Both the position numbers and the translations under genes were made by a program. A DNA stretch of 39,432 nucleotides from Telmatospirillum sp. Lineage in GTDB: Bacteria; Pseudomonadota; Alphaproteobacteria; Rhodospirillales; Magnetospirillaceae. The first letter of the stretch is position 1, and each line of letters begins with the position of its first letter. The notes under the pieces were generated by a model, which had not been told where the DNA came from, ran no database searches, and saw only the letters and a list, made by a program, of their open reading frames with translations. Location: the NCBI GenBank assembly GCA_031291415.1, contig JARLJB010000014.1, forward strand, positions 1 through 39,432, in the 5' to 3' direction. Shown in pieces: positions 8,846 through 18,050 of the stretch.

Positions 8846-9565
8846 GTGAACCGGCCAACGACGATGACCCTGCCATCGTCCGGTTGGGGGCGGGCCGCCG
8901 TCGTGGCGCTGCTGGTCGAGGCGGCCGTGTTCGGCGGGGCCTGGTGGCTGTTGACGCGACCCACGCCGCCGCTGCCGTCGCGCCAGGAGATCCAGATTGA
9001 TCTGACCATGGTGCCTGTGCCGGTACCGGAACAACCAAAGCCCCCAGAACCGGAACAGCCGAAGGTGACCCCTCCGCAACCTCAGCCGCAGAAGGTCGTC
9101 GAGAAGCCGACACCGAAGCGGGAGGTGCGCAGGCCGACAGCGGTTCCCACGCCGCCACCGCCGGTTCCCACGCCGCCGATTGGCCCGGTCAGCAGCGCAT
9201 CGTCGGATTTCGCCCAATCGCCGCCGCCTCCGGCGCCGCCGCCCGAACCGACACCGGCCCGGTCGGCGGTTTCGGCCGATGCCGTCGATTTGTTCCAGGC
9301 GAAGGCGCGGGCGGCCGTGCAAGCGGCGTTGCGCTATCCGAACGCAGCGCGAATCCGCAAGCTTGCCGGACAATGCCGGCTTGGTTTCGACTACCGCGAC
9401 GGTCAGGCGAGCAACGCCCATGTGGTGGCGTCGAGTGGATACGAGATGCTGGACGACGCTGCGCTCGATGCCCTTGCCGCCGCCGCCTTGCCACCGCCGC
9501 CGGCTGACCTTGCCGGGCATCTTCTGAAGCTCACCATCACCGTCAATTTTTCCGCGCAATCCTAA
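8846..9565 (+). CDS. tonB: TonB energy-transducing protein
   Basis: A 239-aa protein with an N-terminal membrane anchor (about 16-36). Next is a long proline-rich periplasmic spacer (about 40-140, with Pro-Glu/Pro-Lys and then Pro-Thr/Pro-Pro repeats). The C-terminal TonB domain (about 145-235) contains the YPNAARIRKLAGQ segment, which corresponds to the family's YP-xxAxxxxxxG pattern. It links the ExbB-ExbD motor to the receptor encoded upstream. The start is a GTG at 8846, with an alternative ATG at 8864. The position after exbB and exbD identifies a complete private TonB system. Confidence 0.9.
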   Translation: MNRPTTMTLPSSGWGRAAVVALLVEAAVFGGAWWLLTRPTPPLPSRQEIQIDLTMVPVPVPEQPKPPEPEQPKVTPPQPQPQKVVEKPTPKREVRRPTAVPTPPPPVPTPPIGPVSSASSDFAQSPPPPAPPPEPTPARSAVSADAVDLFQAKARAAVQAALRYPNAARIRKLAGQCRLGFDYRDGQASNAHVVASSGYEMLDDAALDALAAAALPPPPADLAGHLLKLTITVNFSAQS

Positions 9566-9587
9566 TTTGTATTTTTCGGAGAGGCCG

Positions 9588-10313
9588 ATGCATCCGCAGA
9601 TGTGCAGGTTGTCCAAATTCGCCGCCGCGTCAGCCGTCATACTGATTTTTCTGGTCGGGACCGCCGCCGTCGAGGCGCGCGAGCCGATCTTCCTCGCAGC
9701 GCATCCGTTCGATTTGCAAAGCGTCTTGCCGCCGCCTCCGGCCGAGGACTCGGCGCAGGAAGCCGACGAATTGGCCGAACTGCATCGGCTCGAAGCAACC
9801 CGCACAGCGAGCCAGGAGGAGCGCGCCAAATTGGACGACGCCGAGGAAGACGTGTTCATTTTCCGTACGGTCGTCGGCCAGGATTTCAATGCCGAGCGGT
9901 TGCCGGCTGTCGCGGCGTTCTTCGCGCACGTCAAGAACGATGCGTCGGTGTTTGCCAAAGCCGGCAAGGTGGCCTGGCACCGCAGGCGACCGGTCGTCGT
10001 CGATCCGACACTTCATCCGGTCGGTCGCGGCACCAGCGAATCATATCCCAGCGGCCATGCCACCTTGGGTTGGCTCGACGGCATCCTTCTGGCCGCCATG
10101 CTGCCCGAGAAACGGGAGGCGATTCTATCGCGCGCCGCTGATTACGCCCACAACCGCCTGGTTTGCGGCGTCCATTTCCGAAGCGATATCGAAGCCGGCC
10201 AAGTCACGGCGACGGTGGCGAGCCTGTTGCTGCGCGACAGCCCGCAATTCCAGGCCGAATTCAAGACGGCTCAGCAGGAGCTGCAGCGGGAGCATCTGAC
10301 CGCCGCCCCCTGA
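9588..10313 (+). CDS. Secreted class A (PAP2-type) acid phosphatase, copy 2
   Basis: 241 aa, starting at the ATG at 9588 behind GGAGAGG. An upstream TTG (9567) is less likely. A signal peptide occupies about residues 1-30. The class A signature is complete: K127-x6-R134-P135, P154-S-G-H157, and N189-R190-x5-H196-x3-D200, again with Asn in place of the usual Ser. It is a paralogue of the phosphatase at 1545-2282, with the same RAADYAHNRL core. Being between tonB and the YncE-like gene, it is part of the uptake operon. It probably removes phosphate from a ligand in the periplasm (inference). Pyrophosphate or phytate-type substrates cannot be told apart from sequence. Confidence 0.88.
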   Translation: MHPQMCRLSKFAAASAVILIFLVGTAAVEAREPIFLAAHPFDLQSVLPPPPAEDSAQEADELAELHRLEATRTASQEERAKLDDAEEDVFIFRTVVGQDFNAERLPAVAAFFAHVKNDASVFAKAGKVAWHRRRPVVVDPTLHPVGRGTSESYPSGHATLGWLDGILLAAMLPEKREAILSRAADYAHNRLVCGVHFRSDIEAGQVTATVASLLLRDSPQFQAEFKTAQQELQREHLTAAP

Positions 10314-10342
10314 TCAGACGTTGTTTCCGGAGACCCCCCCTC

Positions 10343-11368
10343 ATGCGTTTTCATGCTTCTTGGCGGGAAACGACCGCCGTTCTTGGCCGTGCCGTCCTGA
10401 TCGTTGCCGGCTGTTGTGCCGGTTTTGCCAACAGCGCCGCCGCGCAAACGGCATTTCATGTCGTCGAAACGGTGGCACTGGGCGCTCCCGACAAATGGGA
10501 TTATCTGTCCTATGACGGCCCGTCCCGACGTGTTTTTCTTGCCCATGATTCGGAAATAACCGTGCTGGACGGCGCAAGCGGCGCCATCGTCGGCAGGGTG
10601 GAGGGCCTTGTCAAAGCGCATGGAGTAGCCTTCGTTTCGCGTCTCCAGCGAGGGTATGCCACCAATGACGGCCGGGTCACCGTTTTCGACCTCGCCATTT
10701 TGCGTCCGCTGGCAGAGATCACGACGGACGTCGGTGCCGACAGCATCGTCTATGACAGCACAAGCAACCGTCTGTTCGTCATGAATGGCAAGGGACACAC
10801 GGTGACAGCCATCGATCCCGACCTCAACACGGCCACCAAGACCATAGATGTCGGCGGCAAGCCGGAATTTGCCGCTGCCGATGGCCAGGGAGCTCTCTTC
10901 GTCAACGTGGAAAACACCGGCGAGATCATCCGGCTCGATACCAGGGCGATTGCCGTCACGGCCCGCTGGGCGATTCCCGGCTGCGAGGCTCCCCATGGCT
11001 TGGCCCTTGATCATGAGGAGCATCGGCTGTTCGCCAGTTGCGCAAACGCCCGAATGGCGGTCGTCGATGCCGGCAGCGGCGCCGTTTTGGCGCTATTGCC
11101 GATCGGTAAAGGCAGTGACGCCGTCCTGTTCGACCCGGAGCGCAAGATCGCTTTCAGCTCCAACGGTGACGCCACCCTGTCAATGATCGGTGCCGGTGAA
11201 AAGGGTGATTGGATCGTCTACCCGCCGGTGGCCACCGTTCCGGGCGCCCGTACGATGGCGCAGGATCGGCGAACCGGAAGGATCTTCCTGGTTGCCGGCG
11301 ATGTCGGCACGACACCGTCTTCCATCGTTGCCGGCAGCCTGAAGCTGTTGATCCTCGATCCGCTGTAA
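10343..11368 (+). CDS. Secreted YncE-like beta-propeller protein
   Basis: 341 aa with a signal peptide (about 1-35, ending AAAQ). The remainder is a series of about seven beta-propeller repeats. Each has a strand such as RRVFLAHD, NRLFVMNG or HRLFASCA followed by a strand like ITVLDGASG, TVTAIDPD or MAVVDAGSG. This is the YVTN/YncE-type pattern. In E. coli yncE lies beside the TonB-dependent receptor gene yncD, and the same pairing appears here within one operon. The ATG at 10343 follows a GGAG, and upstream in-frame codons overlap the phosphatase gene. The role is unknown; a periplasmic or extracellular binding partner for the receptor's ligand is plausible. Confidence 0.82.
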   Translation: MRFHASWRETTAVLGRAVLIVAGCCAGFANSAAAQTAFHVVETVALGAPDKWDYLSYDGPSRRVFLAHDSEITVLDGASGAIVGRVEGLVKAHGVAFVSRLQRGYATNDGRVTVFDLAILRPLAEITTDVGADSIVYDSTSNRLFVMNGKGHTVTAIDPDLNTATKTIDVGGKPEFAAADGQGALFVNVENTGEIIRLDTRAIAVTARWAIPGCEAPHGLALDHEEHRLFASCANARMAVVDAGSGAVLALLPIGKGSDAVLFDPERKIAFSSNGDATLSMIGAGEKGDWIVYPPVATVPGARTMAQDRRTGRIFLVAGDVGTTPSSIVAGSLKLLILDPL

Positions 11369-11692
11369 ACGACGTTCTGTCCCGCAATAATCGTCCCGTT
11401 GCACGACCACAACCAGTCGGCACCAAAGGCCGCTGGCCACGATCGGGCCGACGTTGTTCCAGGCGAAACAGATCAGTCTGGAAACGTTGCCCTGCCGGAC
11501 ATAAGGGCGGAAGTCGCCCATGATTTCCTTGAAGATTTGCGCGCGTGGAGCGTCGTCGATGGGGCAGCCCGCAGCCGGCCCCACGAGCACTCCTGACTTT
11601 AATCGTTATGATTGAACATCATCGATAGCAATTGATTGCAGAGATTGATCCATCGGGTTAGGTTCAGGCAAATAAGCCTTTGGAGGCGGCCG
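11369..11692. other. Intergenic region before the chemotaxis operon
   Basis: 324 bp between the YncE-like gene and the ParA-like gene. The first two thirds hold a minus-strand protein-like remnant (listed separately). The last ~90 bp are AT-rich and should contain the operon promoter. A small palindrome, GCAATTGATTGC, lies at 11628-11639, and a TGGAGG ribosome-binding site at 11681-11686. No clear sigma-70, sigma-28 or sigma-54 element was recognised. Confidence 0.4.
11417..11590 (-). pseudogene. Possible remnant of an unidentified protein gene
   Basis: The minus strand reads an open stretch of about 58 codons with well-structured amphipathic sequence, including APRAQIFKEIMGDFRPY and then VSRLICFAWN followed by VASGLW. 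It has no obvious start, and downstream it runs antisense into the YncE-like gene, where its protein character is lost. The F-x-W-N pattern after an amphipathic helix recalls the last strand of TIM-barrel glycosidases, but this is a weak impression. It may be a decayed gene end or chance. Confidence 0.25.
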
Positions 11693-12487
11693 ATGGGGAC
11701 GGTCATCAGCGTCATAAACAACAAAGGTGGAACGGGAAAAACGACGACTGCGGTAAACCTCGCTGCAGGCCTTGCCGGCGAGGGGTTCCGCGTTCTTATT
11801 CTCGATCTCGACGCACAGGCATCCGCCTCGCTGTCGCTTGGGAGTCTCGGTGAGGGGGCGTCGATGGCGGACGCCCTGTTCGACCATCTGCCATTGTCCG
11901 AGGCGATCCGTCCGACATCCATCCCAGGGTTGGACTTGGTGCCCGGCGTGATGGATCTGGCAAACAGCGACGTCATTCTTGCCGACGTTCCGGGGCGGGA
12001 AAATCGTTTGCGCGATCTGATCGCCTCTCTCGACGGTCGCTACGACATGGTGATTTGCGACTGTCCGCCCTCAGTGTCGCTTTTGGTCGTCACTGCCCTG
12101 GTCGCTTCTGATCATTGCCTCGTCTGCGTTTCGCCCGACTATTTGGCTTTTGAGGGACTGGTGGCGCTGACCCGCGTCATCGAGCGGATGCGGCGGGGTA
12201 TGGGGATTGATGTCCACATGCTGGGCATTCTGATGACGATGGTGAATCCCAATCTGAACCTCACCAAAACCATCGCCGGAAAAATACGATCCCGTTACGG
12301 CGCCATCGTTTTTCAAAGCGAACTCCGGCGCGATGTGAAGCTCTCGGAGGCACCGTTTCACGGCAAGAGCATCTTCGACTACGCGCCATCCTCCGCCGGC
12401 GCGAAGGCATATGCGCAACTTGTGCAAGAGGTTCTGAGCCGTTGCGATTTGGCTCCAACGGGAACCGTGTCCCACGTCTCGTCTTGA
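11693..12487 (+). CDS. ParA-family ATPase of the chemotaxis operon (ParC/PpfA-like)
   Basis: 264 aa, starting at the ATG at 11693 behind TGGAGG. It carries the ParA/MinD signature: the deviant Walker [15 protein letters not shown] near residue 11, the switch I-type DLDAQASAS, and the Walker B-type [10 protein letters not shown]. ParA-like proteins next to chemotaxis genes position or partition chemoreceptor arrays (ParC in Vibrio; PpfA with the cytoplasmic receptor TlpT in Rhodobacter). The next gene encodes a soluble chemoreceptor only 16 bp downstream. The expected role is therefore to distribute cytoplasmic receptor clusters at division. No ParB is encoded beside it, which fits the array-partition type rather than a chromosome or plasmid partition locus. 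Confidence 0.9.
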   Translation: MGTVISVINNKGGTGKTTTAVNLAAGLAGEGFRVLILDLDAQASASLSLGSLGEGASMADALFDHLPLSEAIRPTSIPGLDLVPGVMDLANSDVILADVPGRENRLRDLIASLDGRYDMVICDCPPSVSLLVVTALVASDHCLVCVSPDYLAFEGLVALTRVIERMRRGMGIDVHMLGILMTMVNPNLNLTKTIAGKIRSRYGAIVFQSELRRDVKLSEAPFHGKSIFDYAPSSAGAKAYAQLVQEVLSRCDLAPTGTVSHVSS

Positions 12488-12503
12488 GAGTGAGTCTTCC
12501 ATC

Positions 12504-15500
12504 ATGGATGAAAAGAAAACACGCAAGGACATTTTTGATCGAACGGGGGCGGCCGCCAATCGCGGAAACGATGCAGACGACATCAACAGTGCGGCAGAAC
12601 CGCAAATGAAGGAGATGGTTGAGATGACCGCAGCCACAGCCAAGGACACCGAGTCCCAGCAGGCCGTTCTGGATGAAGTCAGCCGGCTGCTCAAGTCCAT
12701 CAAACAAGGGCGTCTATCCGATCGCGCCAACGCGGGCCTGGCGACGGGTGCCTTCAAGGAGGTTCTGTTCGGAATCAATGAACTGTTGGATACGGTCGTC
12801 ACACCTCTGAATCTCGCCACCACCACTGTGGAGCAGATATCCAAGGGATCCATCCCGGCCAAGATCACCGATGCCTACAGCGGTGATTTCGGCATCCTCA
12901 AGAACAATCTCAACGCCTGCATCGATGCCGTCAATGCCGTGGTGACGGACTCCGGGATCCTGTCGAAGGCGGCGGTGGAAGGCAAGTTCGATGCGCGTGC
13001 CGATGTGGCCAAGCATCAGGGAGACTTCCGCAAGATCATTCAGGGAACCAATGGGACCCTCGATGTCGTGGTCGACAAGATGGAATGGTACCGCTCGATC
13101 ATCGACGCGGTTCCCTTCCCGATCCATGTCATCGATTTGAATATGAATTGGGTCTTCCTCAACAAGGCCTTCGAGAAACTGATGGTCGAGCGGGGATTCG
13201 TCCGCGACCGTCTGGATGCGGTGGGGCGTCCCTGTTCGACGGCCGACGCCAACATCTGCAAAACCAAGAACTGCGGTATTGCGCAGCTCCGCAATGGCGT
13301 CATGGAAAGCTTCTTCGACTGGGGCGATCTGAAGTGCAAGCAGGACACCGCCAATGTGCTCAATGCCAAGGGCGAGGTGGTCGGTTATGTCGAGACGGTG
13401 TCCGATCTGACGGCCACGCTAAGCGTGAAGGATTTCACCGAGAAGGAGGTTCAGCGCGTCGCGGTCAATCTCGAACGATTGAGTTGCGGTGATCTCAATC
13501 TCGATCTCTCGACGCAGGTGGCCGATAAATACACCCAGGAGGTCCAGAGCCAGTTCGCCAAGATCGACAACAGCTTCAGGGAGGTCGGGGCATCGCTGAA
13601 CGCGTTGATCGCCGATGCCAATATGATTTCGAAGGCGGCGGTTGCCGGCAAGTTCGAAACCCGCGCCGACGCCAGCAAACATCAGGGTGACTTCCGCAAG
13701 ATCATCCAAGGCAACAACGATACCCTGGATGTCGTCGTCGACAAGATGGAGTGGTACCGCTCGATCATCGACGCGGTTCCCTTCCCGATCCATGTCATCG
13801 ATTTGAATATGAATTGGGTCTTCCTTAACAAGACCTTCGAGAAACTGATGGTCGAGCGGGGATTTGTCCGCGACCGTCTGGATGCGGTGGGGCGTCCCTG
13901 TTCGACGGCCGACGCCAACATCTGCAAAACCAAGAACTGCGGCATTGAGCAACTTCGCGTCGGCGTCAAGGAAAGCTTCTTCGATTGGGGCGATCTGAAG
14001 TGCAAGCAGGACACCGCCAATGTGCTCAATGCCAAGGGCGAGGTGGTCGGCTATGTCGAGACGGTGTCCGACCTGACGGCCACGCTAAGCGTGAAGGACT
14101 TCACCGAGAAGGAGGTTCAGCGCGTCGCGGTCAATCTCGAACGTCTGAGCAGCGGCGATCTCAATCTCGATCTTTCGGCGCAGGTGGCCGACAAATACAC
14201 CCAGGAGGTCCAGAGGCAGTTCGGCAAGATCGATAACAGTTTCAAGGAGGTGGGGGCGTCGCTGAACGCGTTGATCGCCGATGCCAATATGATTTCGAAG
14301 GCGGCGGTTGCCGGTAAGTTCGAAACCCGCGCCGACGCCAGCAAACATCAGGGTGACTTCCGCAAGATCATCCAAGGCAACAACGATACCCTGGACGTCG
14401 TCGTCGACAAGATGGAGTGGTATCGCTCGATCATCGACGCGGTTCCCTTCCCGATCCATGTCATCGACATGGATATGAGGTGGACTTTCCTCAACAAGGC
14501 CTTCGAGAAGCTGATGGTCGAGCGGGGCTATGTCCGCGATCGTCTTGACGCGGTGGGGCGTCCCTGTTCGACGGCCAACGCCAACATCTGCAAGACCAAG
14601 AACTGCGGCATCGAGCAACTTCGCGTCGGCGTCAAGGAAAGCTTCTTCGACTGGGGCGATCTGAAGTGCAAGCAGGATACCGCCAATGTGGTCAACGCCA
14701 AGGGCGAAGCCGTCGGTTATGTCGAGACGGTGTCCGATCTGACCGCCACGCTGAGCGTAAAGGACTTTACGGAGAAGGAAGTCCAGCGTGTCGCCGTGAA
14801 TCTCGAACGTCTGAGCAGCGGCGACCTCAACCTCGACCTTGCGATACAGCCTGCTGACAAATACACCCGCGAGGTTCAGGGGCAGTTCAACAAGATCGAC
14901 GAGAGCTTCAAGAAGGTTGGCGCCTCACTGGGGGCGCTGGTGACAGACACCGTGATGCTCTCTGAGGCCGCGGTCAACGGCAAGATCGCCACCCGTGCCG
15001 ACGTGACCAAGCACCAGGGCAACTTCCGCAAGATCGTCGAGGGCGTCAACCACACTCTCGATGCCGTCATTGGGCCGCTTAACATGGCGGCAGACTACGT
15101 CGATCAAATCTCCAAGGGAGTCATTCCGGCGAAGATTACCGACAATTACAACGGCGACTTCAACACCATCAAAGACAATCTCAATACCTGTATCGCCTGG
15201 TTCAAGGAACTGGTGACCTATATCACCGCGATCTCCAACGGCGACATGACCGCCAAAATAGCGAAGGCGTCGGCCGATGATCAGATTCATGAATGGCTGA
15301 TGTTGTTGAAGTCGAATATCGGCAATGTCGTGGGCGATGCAGATCTGCTGGTCAAGGCGGCCCTGGAGGGCAAGCTGTCGACGCGTGCCGACGCCGGCAA
15401 GCATCAGGGCGAATATCGCAAGATTGTCGAAGGGCTCAACAATACCCTGGAAGCGGTGGTCGGTCCGTTGACCGTGGCCGCCACGCACATCGACCGGATT

Positions 15501-16511
15501 TCCAAGGGCGACATTCCCCAGCAGATCACCGACAGTTACAGCGGTGACTACAATACCATCAAGAATAGTCTCAACACGTTGATCGAGAATCTGACCAGCT
15601 TTGCCATCGACGTCCAAGAGTCGGCCGAACGTGTTGCGGCCAGCAGCGAACAGGTCAGCTCTTCTGCTCAGTCTCTGGCGCAAGGGGCCACCGAACAGGC
15701 TTCGAGCGTGCAGGAAATCTCCAGCTCGATGGAGGAGATGAGCAGCGCCGTCAAACAAAATGCCGACAATGCGCAGCAAACCGCCGCTATTGCCAACAAA
15801 TCGTCGCGGGACGGCGAAGATGGCGGACGGGCCGTGGCGGAGACCGTCAAGGCGATGAAGAGCATCGCCGAGAAGATAGGCATCATCGAAGAAATCGCCC
15901 GGCAGACCAACATGCTCGCCCTCAACGCCGCCATCGAAGCGGCCCGTGCCGGAGAGCATGGGAAAGGCTTCGCCGTGGTGGCGGCCGAAGTACGAAAACT
16001 GGCGGAACGCAGCCAGATTGCCGCCAAGGAAATCAGTTCTGTTTCGACCTCCAGCGTGGAAATCGCCGAGCGGGCGGGAAAAATCCTGGGCGACATCGTG
16101 CCCGGCATTCAAAAGACGGCCAGTCTGGTCCAGGAAATCAACGCTTCGAGCAACGAGCAGGCCGATGGTATCGGCCAGGTAACCTCGGCCATTCACCAAC
16201 TGGATCAGGTTATCCAGCAAAGCAGTGTCTCGACGGAAGAGATGTCGACGGCCAGCGAAACTCTATCGGAACAGGCCGAGCAACTCCTGGCTGCCGCCTC
16301 CTTCTTCCAAGTCGAAGATTCCCGGGCAATGCAAAGGGCTCCAGTCCGCAGCTCCCGGTCTGAGCCGCCGGTTCGGCGTGGTGCGCCTCCGGCCAAGAGC
16401 ATGGCCAAAGCCCCCATCAAACAGAAGCCACAGGTCAGGGCGCGCAGTGTTACCGGGGTGAAATTGAAGATGGATGACGATATCGACGACAACGACTTCG
16501 AACGGAACTGA
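12504..16511 (+). CDS. Soluble methyl-accepting chemotaxis protein with three tandem PAS/HAMP-like modules
   Basis: 1335 aa without any membrane segment, so a cytoplasmic receptor. Residues about 50-148 and 815-1034 are HAMP-like repeats (recurring QISKGxIPxKITDxYxGDF and GKxxTRADxxKHQGxxRKI). Residues 149-814 are three tandem 222-residue copies of one module, each with a PAS-like domain ([17 protein letters not shown]). Each PAS-like domain holds four cysteines spaced C-x7-C-x4-C-x20-C: C244/252/257/278, C466/474/479/500 and C688/696/701/722. Residues about 1035-1270 form the MCP signalling hairpin, with the tip [32 protein letters not shown] in its usual form. The tail is disordered, ending in acidic residues, without the NWETF-type CheR tether. 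Signalling output goes to CheA/CheW of the same operon. The cysteines suggest metal, Fe-S or redox sensing (inference). Confidence 0.93.
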   Translation: MDEKKTRKDIFDRTGAAANRGNDADDINSAAEPQMKEMVEMTAATAKDTESQQAVLDEVSRLLKSIKQGRLSDRANAGLATGAFKEVLFGINELLDTVVTPLNLATTTVEQISKGSIPAKITDAYSGDFGILKNNLNACIDAVNAVVTDSGILSKAAVEGKFDARADVAKHQGDFRKIIQGTNGTLDVVVDKMEWYRSIIDAVPFPIHVIDLNMNWVFLNKAFEKLMVERGFVRDRLDAVGRPCSTADANICKTKNCGIAQLRNGVMESFFDWGDLKCKQDTANVLNAKGEVVGYVETVSDLTATLSVKDFTEKEVQRVAVNLERLSCGDLNLDLSTQVADKYTQEVQSQFAKIDNSFREVGASLNALIADANMISKAAVAGKFETRADASKHQGDFRKIIQGNNDTLDVVVDKMEWYRSIIDAVPFPIHVIDLNMNWVFLNKTFEKLMVERGFVRDRLDAVGRPCSTADANICKTKNCGIEQLRVGVKESFFDWGDLKCKQDTANVLNAKGEVVGYVETVSDLTATLSVKDFTEKEVQRVAVNLERLSSGDLNLDLSAQVADKYTQEVQRQFGKIDNSFKEVGASLNALIADANMISKAAVAGKFETRADASKHQGDFRKIIQGNNDTLDVVVDKMEWYRSIIDAVPFPIHVIDMDMRWTFLNKAFEKLMVERGYVRDRLDAVGRPCSTANANICKTKNCGIEQLRVGVKESFFDWGDLKCKQDTANVVNAKGEAVGYVETVSDLTATLSVKDFTEKEVQRVAVNLERLSSGDLNLDLAIQPADKYTREVQGQFNKIDESFKKVGASLGALVTDTVMLSEAAVNGKIATRADVTKHQGNFRKIVEGVNHTLDAVIGPLNMAADYVDQISKGVIPAKITDNYNGDFNTIKDNLNTCIAWFKELVTYITAISNGDMTAKIAKASADDQIHEWLMLLKSNIGNVVGDADLLVKAALEGKLSTRADAGKHQGEYRKIVEGLNNTLEAVVGPLTVAATHIDRISKGDIPQQITDSYSGDYNTIKNSLNTLIENLTSFAIDVQESAERVAASSEQVSSSAQSLAQGATEQASSVQEISSSMEEMSSAVKQNADNAQQTAAIANKSSRDGEDGGRAVAETVKAMKSIAEKIGIIEEIARQTNMLALNAAIEAARAGEHGKGFAVVAAEVRKLAERSQIAAKEISSVSTSSVEIAERAGKILGDIVPGIQKTASLVQEINASSNEQADGIGQVTSAIHQLDQVIQQSSVSTEEMSTASETLSEQAEQLLAAASFFQVEDSRAMQRAPVRSSRSEPPVRRGAPPAKSMAKAPIKQKPQVRARSVTGVKLKMDDDIDDNDFERN
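12948..13613 (+). repeat. Tandem 666-bp repeat, copy 1 (chemoreceptor gene)
   Basis: First of three head-to-tail copies. The reference codon for the DKMEWYRS segment lies at 13074, 13740 and 14406, giving an exact 666-bp period (222 codons). By eye the proteins of copies 1 and 2 differ at about 20 of 222 positions, and long DNA blocks are identical. The boundaries are somewhat arbitrary because flanking HAMP-like sequence continues the similarity. Confidence 0.9.
13614..14279 (+). repeat. Tandem 666-bp repeat, copy 2 (chemoreceptor gene)
   Basis: Middle copy of the triplicated PAS/HAMP-like module. It shares with copy 3 a long near-identical stretch across the junction ([19 protein letters not shown]...), and with copy 1 the [10 protein letters not shown] variant of the PAS start. 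It therefore resembles copy 1 in one half and copy 3 in the other, as expected from unequal exchange or gene conversion. Confidence 0.9.
14280..14945 (+). repeat. Tandem 666-bp repeat, copy 3 (chemoreceptor gene)
   Basis: Third copy. It is somewhat more diverged in its PAS start ([10 protein letters not shown]) and in its last third ([17 protein letters not shown]), where it grades into the unique downstream HAMP-like region. All four cysteines are kept. Confidence 0.88.
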
Positions 16512-16535
16512 TATGCGGCCAGCGGGAGACTGATC

Positions 16536-17045
16536 ATGGACCAAGTTGGCGATATCGTTCAGACGGACCAGTATCTGACGTTCACCCTTGCCGAGGAAAC
16601 CTTTGCCGTCGAAATCGTGAAGGTGAGGGAGGTGATCGACTATGTGCATGTGACCCGCGTGCCGCGTATGCCCTCTTTCCTGTGCGGTGTGATCAATCTG
16701 CGAGGTAGTGTCGTCCCGGTGATCGACCTCCGGCTTATACTGGGGATGCCCAGCATAGAAAAGACGGTGGATACTTGCGTCATCATCGCCGAAGTGGTGA
16801 TGGACGGCGATGCTTTGCATCTCGGAATGCTGGCCGATTCCGTCCAGGAGGTGATCGACATCGATCCCAGCCAGATCGACCCACCGCCCAAGCTCGGCAG
16901 CATGCTCGATACCGAGTTCATTCGCGGTATGGGCAAACGGGAGGAAGGCTTCTTCATCATTCTCAATATCGACAGCGTGCTGTCTGGGGATGAAATGGCC
17001 AGTGTCGAGGCGATCAAGGCTGCGGCGTCACGAGCGTCGGCATGA
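16536..17045 (+). CDS. cheW: CheW coupling protein
   Basis: 169 aa covering a single CheW domain: YLTFTLAEETFAVEIVKVREVID at the start, the conserved VPRMPSFLCGVINLRGSVVPVIDLR core, and LGMLADSVQEVIDID. It bridges the chemoreceptor and CheA in the cytoplasmic array. The ATG at 16536 has GGGAGA upstream, and the gene follows the receptor by 24 bp. It is the only CheW in the operon. The short Ala-rich C-terminal extension is unremarkable. Confidence 0.95.
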   Translation: MDQVGDIVQTDQYLTFTLAEETFAVEIVKVREVIDYVHVTRVPRMPSFLCGVINLRGSVVPVIDLRLILGMPSIEKTVDTCVIIAEVVMDGDALHLGMLADSVQEVIDIDPSQIDPPPKLGSMLDTEFIRGMGKREEGFFIILNIDSVLSGDEMASVEAIKAAASRASA

Positions 17046-17064
17046 TGAAGCAGAGGGGAGGTGG

Positions 17065-18042
17065 ATGGAGCTCGCCCCCCCCTCCCTGCCTCTTGTCGAG
17101 TGGGGACTGGCCATGAAAATGACGTCCAAACCCGATCTCTCGATTGTCGGGTCCGGGGTCGCGGGAGGAGCCATGAGCCAGGGCCGTGGCGACAATGCCC
17201 TGTCGGGAGCGGAAGGACTGAACGGCTTCGTTATATCGGATAGCGAGACGTTGGATTTTATCGAGCTGATTCACCGGCACTCCGGGATCGTGCTGACCCC
17301 TGAGAAAAGAAACCTTATTTCTTCCCGCCTGCAAAAGCGCCTGAAGATCTTGGGACTTGCGTCGTTCGGAGAGTATTTCGACTATCTGCATTATGCGCCG
17401 GAACGCGATGACGAAATCATCGCGATGATCGATGAGATCACCACCAATAAAACGGCGTTTTTCCGTGAGGGGCACCACTTCGATTTTCTGACATCGAAGG
17501 TCTTGCCTCGCCTCGTGACGTCCCAATGGTCGACAGTGAACGTATGGAGCGCCGGTTGCTCGACCGGCGAGGAGCCATACACCCTGGCCATGGTTCTGGC
17601 GGAATATTTCGGAGCCACCCAAAATTTCACGATTCTGGCCACGGATCTTTCGACCCAGGCGCTGCAGACGGCACAAAGAGCCGTGTATTCCAATGAGTTG
17701 GGGGGACCGATTCCCCTTGCCATGCGACAAAAATACACAATGACCGGCTACAGATCCCAGCGCGGCCGTTTCCGCATCGTCCCCGAATTGCGGGAGCGAG
17801 TTACCTTCCAGCAATTGAATCTTATCGATCGCGATTGGAATGTTCCCGCAGGGTTGAATATTATCTTTTGCAGGAACGTTATGATTTATTTCAATAGAGA
17901 GTCGAGGTCCGGGATAATCTCAAGATTCCGGCGGACGCTGAAGAGTGACGGCTATCTCTTTATTGGACACTCCGAAACCTTGGGCGATCTCGATCACCGG
18001 TTCGTTCAAGTCCAACCAACCGTCTATACGCATCACAAGTAG
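17065..18042 (+). CDS. cheR: CheR chemoreceptor glutamate methyltransferase
   Basis: About 325 aa. The N-terminal alpha domain ([19 protein letters not shown]...) is followed by the SAM-binding methyltransferase domain. That domain has [18 protein letters not shown] (motif I), ATDLSTQAL, and [12 protein letters not shown] with the final GYLFIGHSE. It methylates glutamates of the receptor with SAM. The start is uncertain: the ATG at 17065 follows GGGGAGG at 17055-17061 but with only three bases between, while the ATG at 17113 has a GGGGA at better distance and would remove 16 residues. The N-terminal ~50 residues are not part of the conserved domain. CheW lies upstream and CheB 8 bp downstream. 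Confidence 0.93.
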   Translation: MELAPPSLPLVEWGLAMKMTSKPDLSIVGSGVAGGAMSQGRGDNALSGAEGLNGFVISDSETLDFIELIHRHSGIVLTPEKRNLISSRLQKRLKILGLASFGEYFDYLHYAPERDDEIIAMIDEITTNKTAFFREGHHFDFLTSKVLPRLVTSQWSTVNVWSAGCSTGEEPYTLAMVLAEYFGATQNFTILATDLSTQALQTAQRAVYSNELGGPIPLAMRQKYTMTGYRSQRGRFRIVPELRERVTFQQLNLIDRDWNVPAGLNIIFCRNVMIYFNRESRSGIISRFRRTLKSDGYLFIGHSETLGDLDHRFVQVQPTVYTHHK

Positions 18043-18050
18043 GGACTGGC

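Noticed and set aside
7654-9009. 451-aa minus-strand open frame
   Set aside because: Antisense to exbB, exbD and tonB; low-complexity Arg/His/Gln composition.
12948-14945. Triplicate repeat as a CRISPR or other DNA repeat array
   Set aside because: The 666-bp units are in-frame coding repeats without spacers.
14925-16220. 431-aa minus-strand open frame
   Set aside because: Antisense to the chemoreceptor's HAMP and signalling region; its length comes from high GC and regular codon use.
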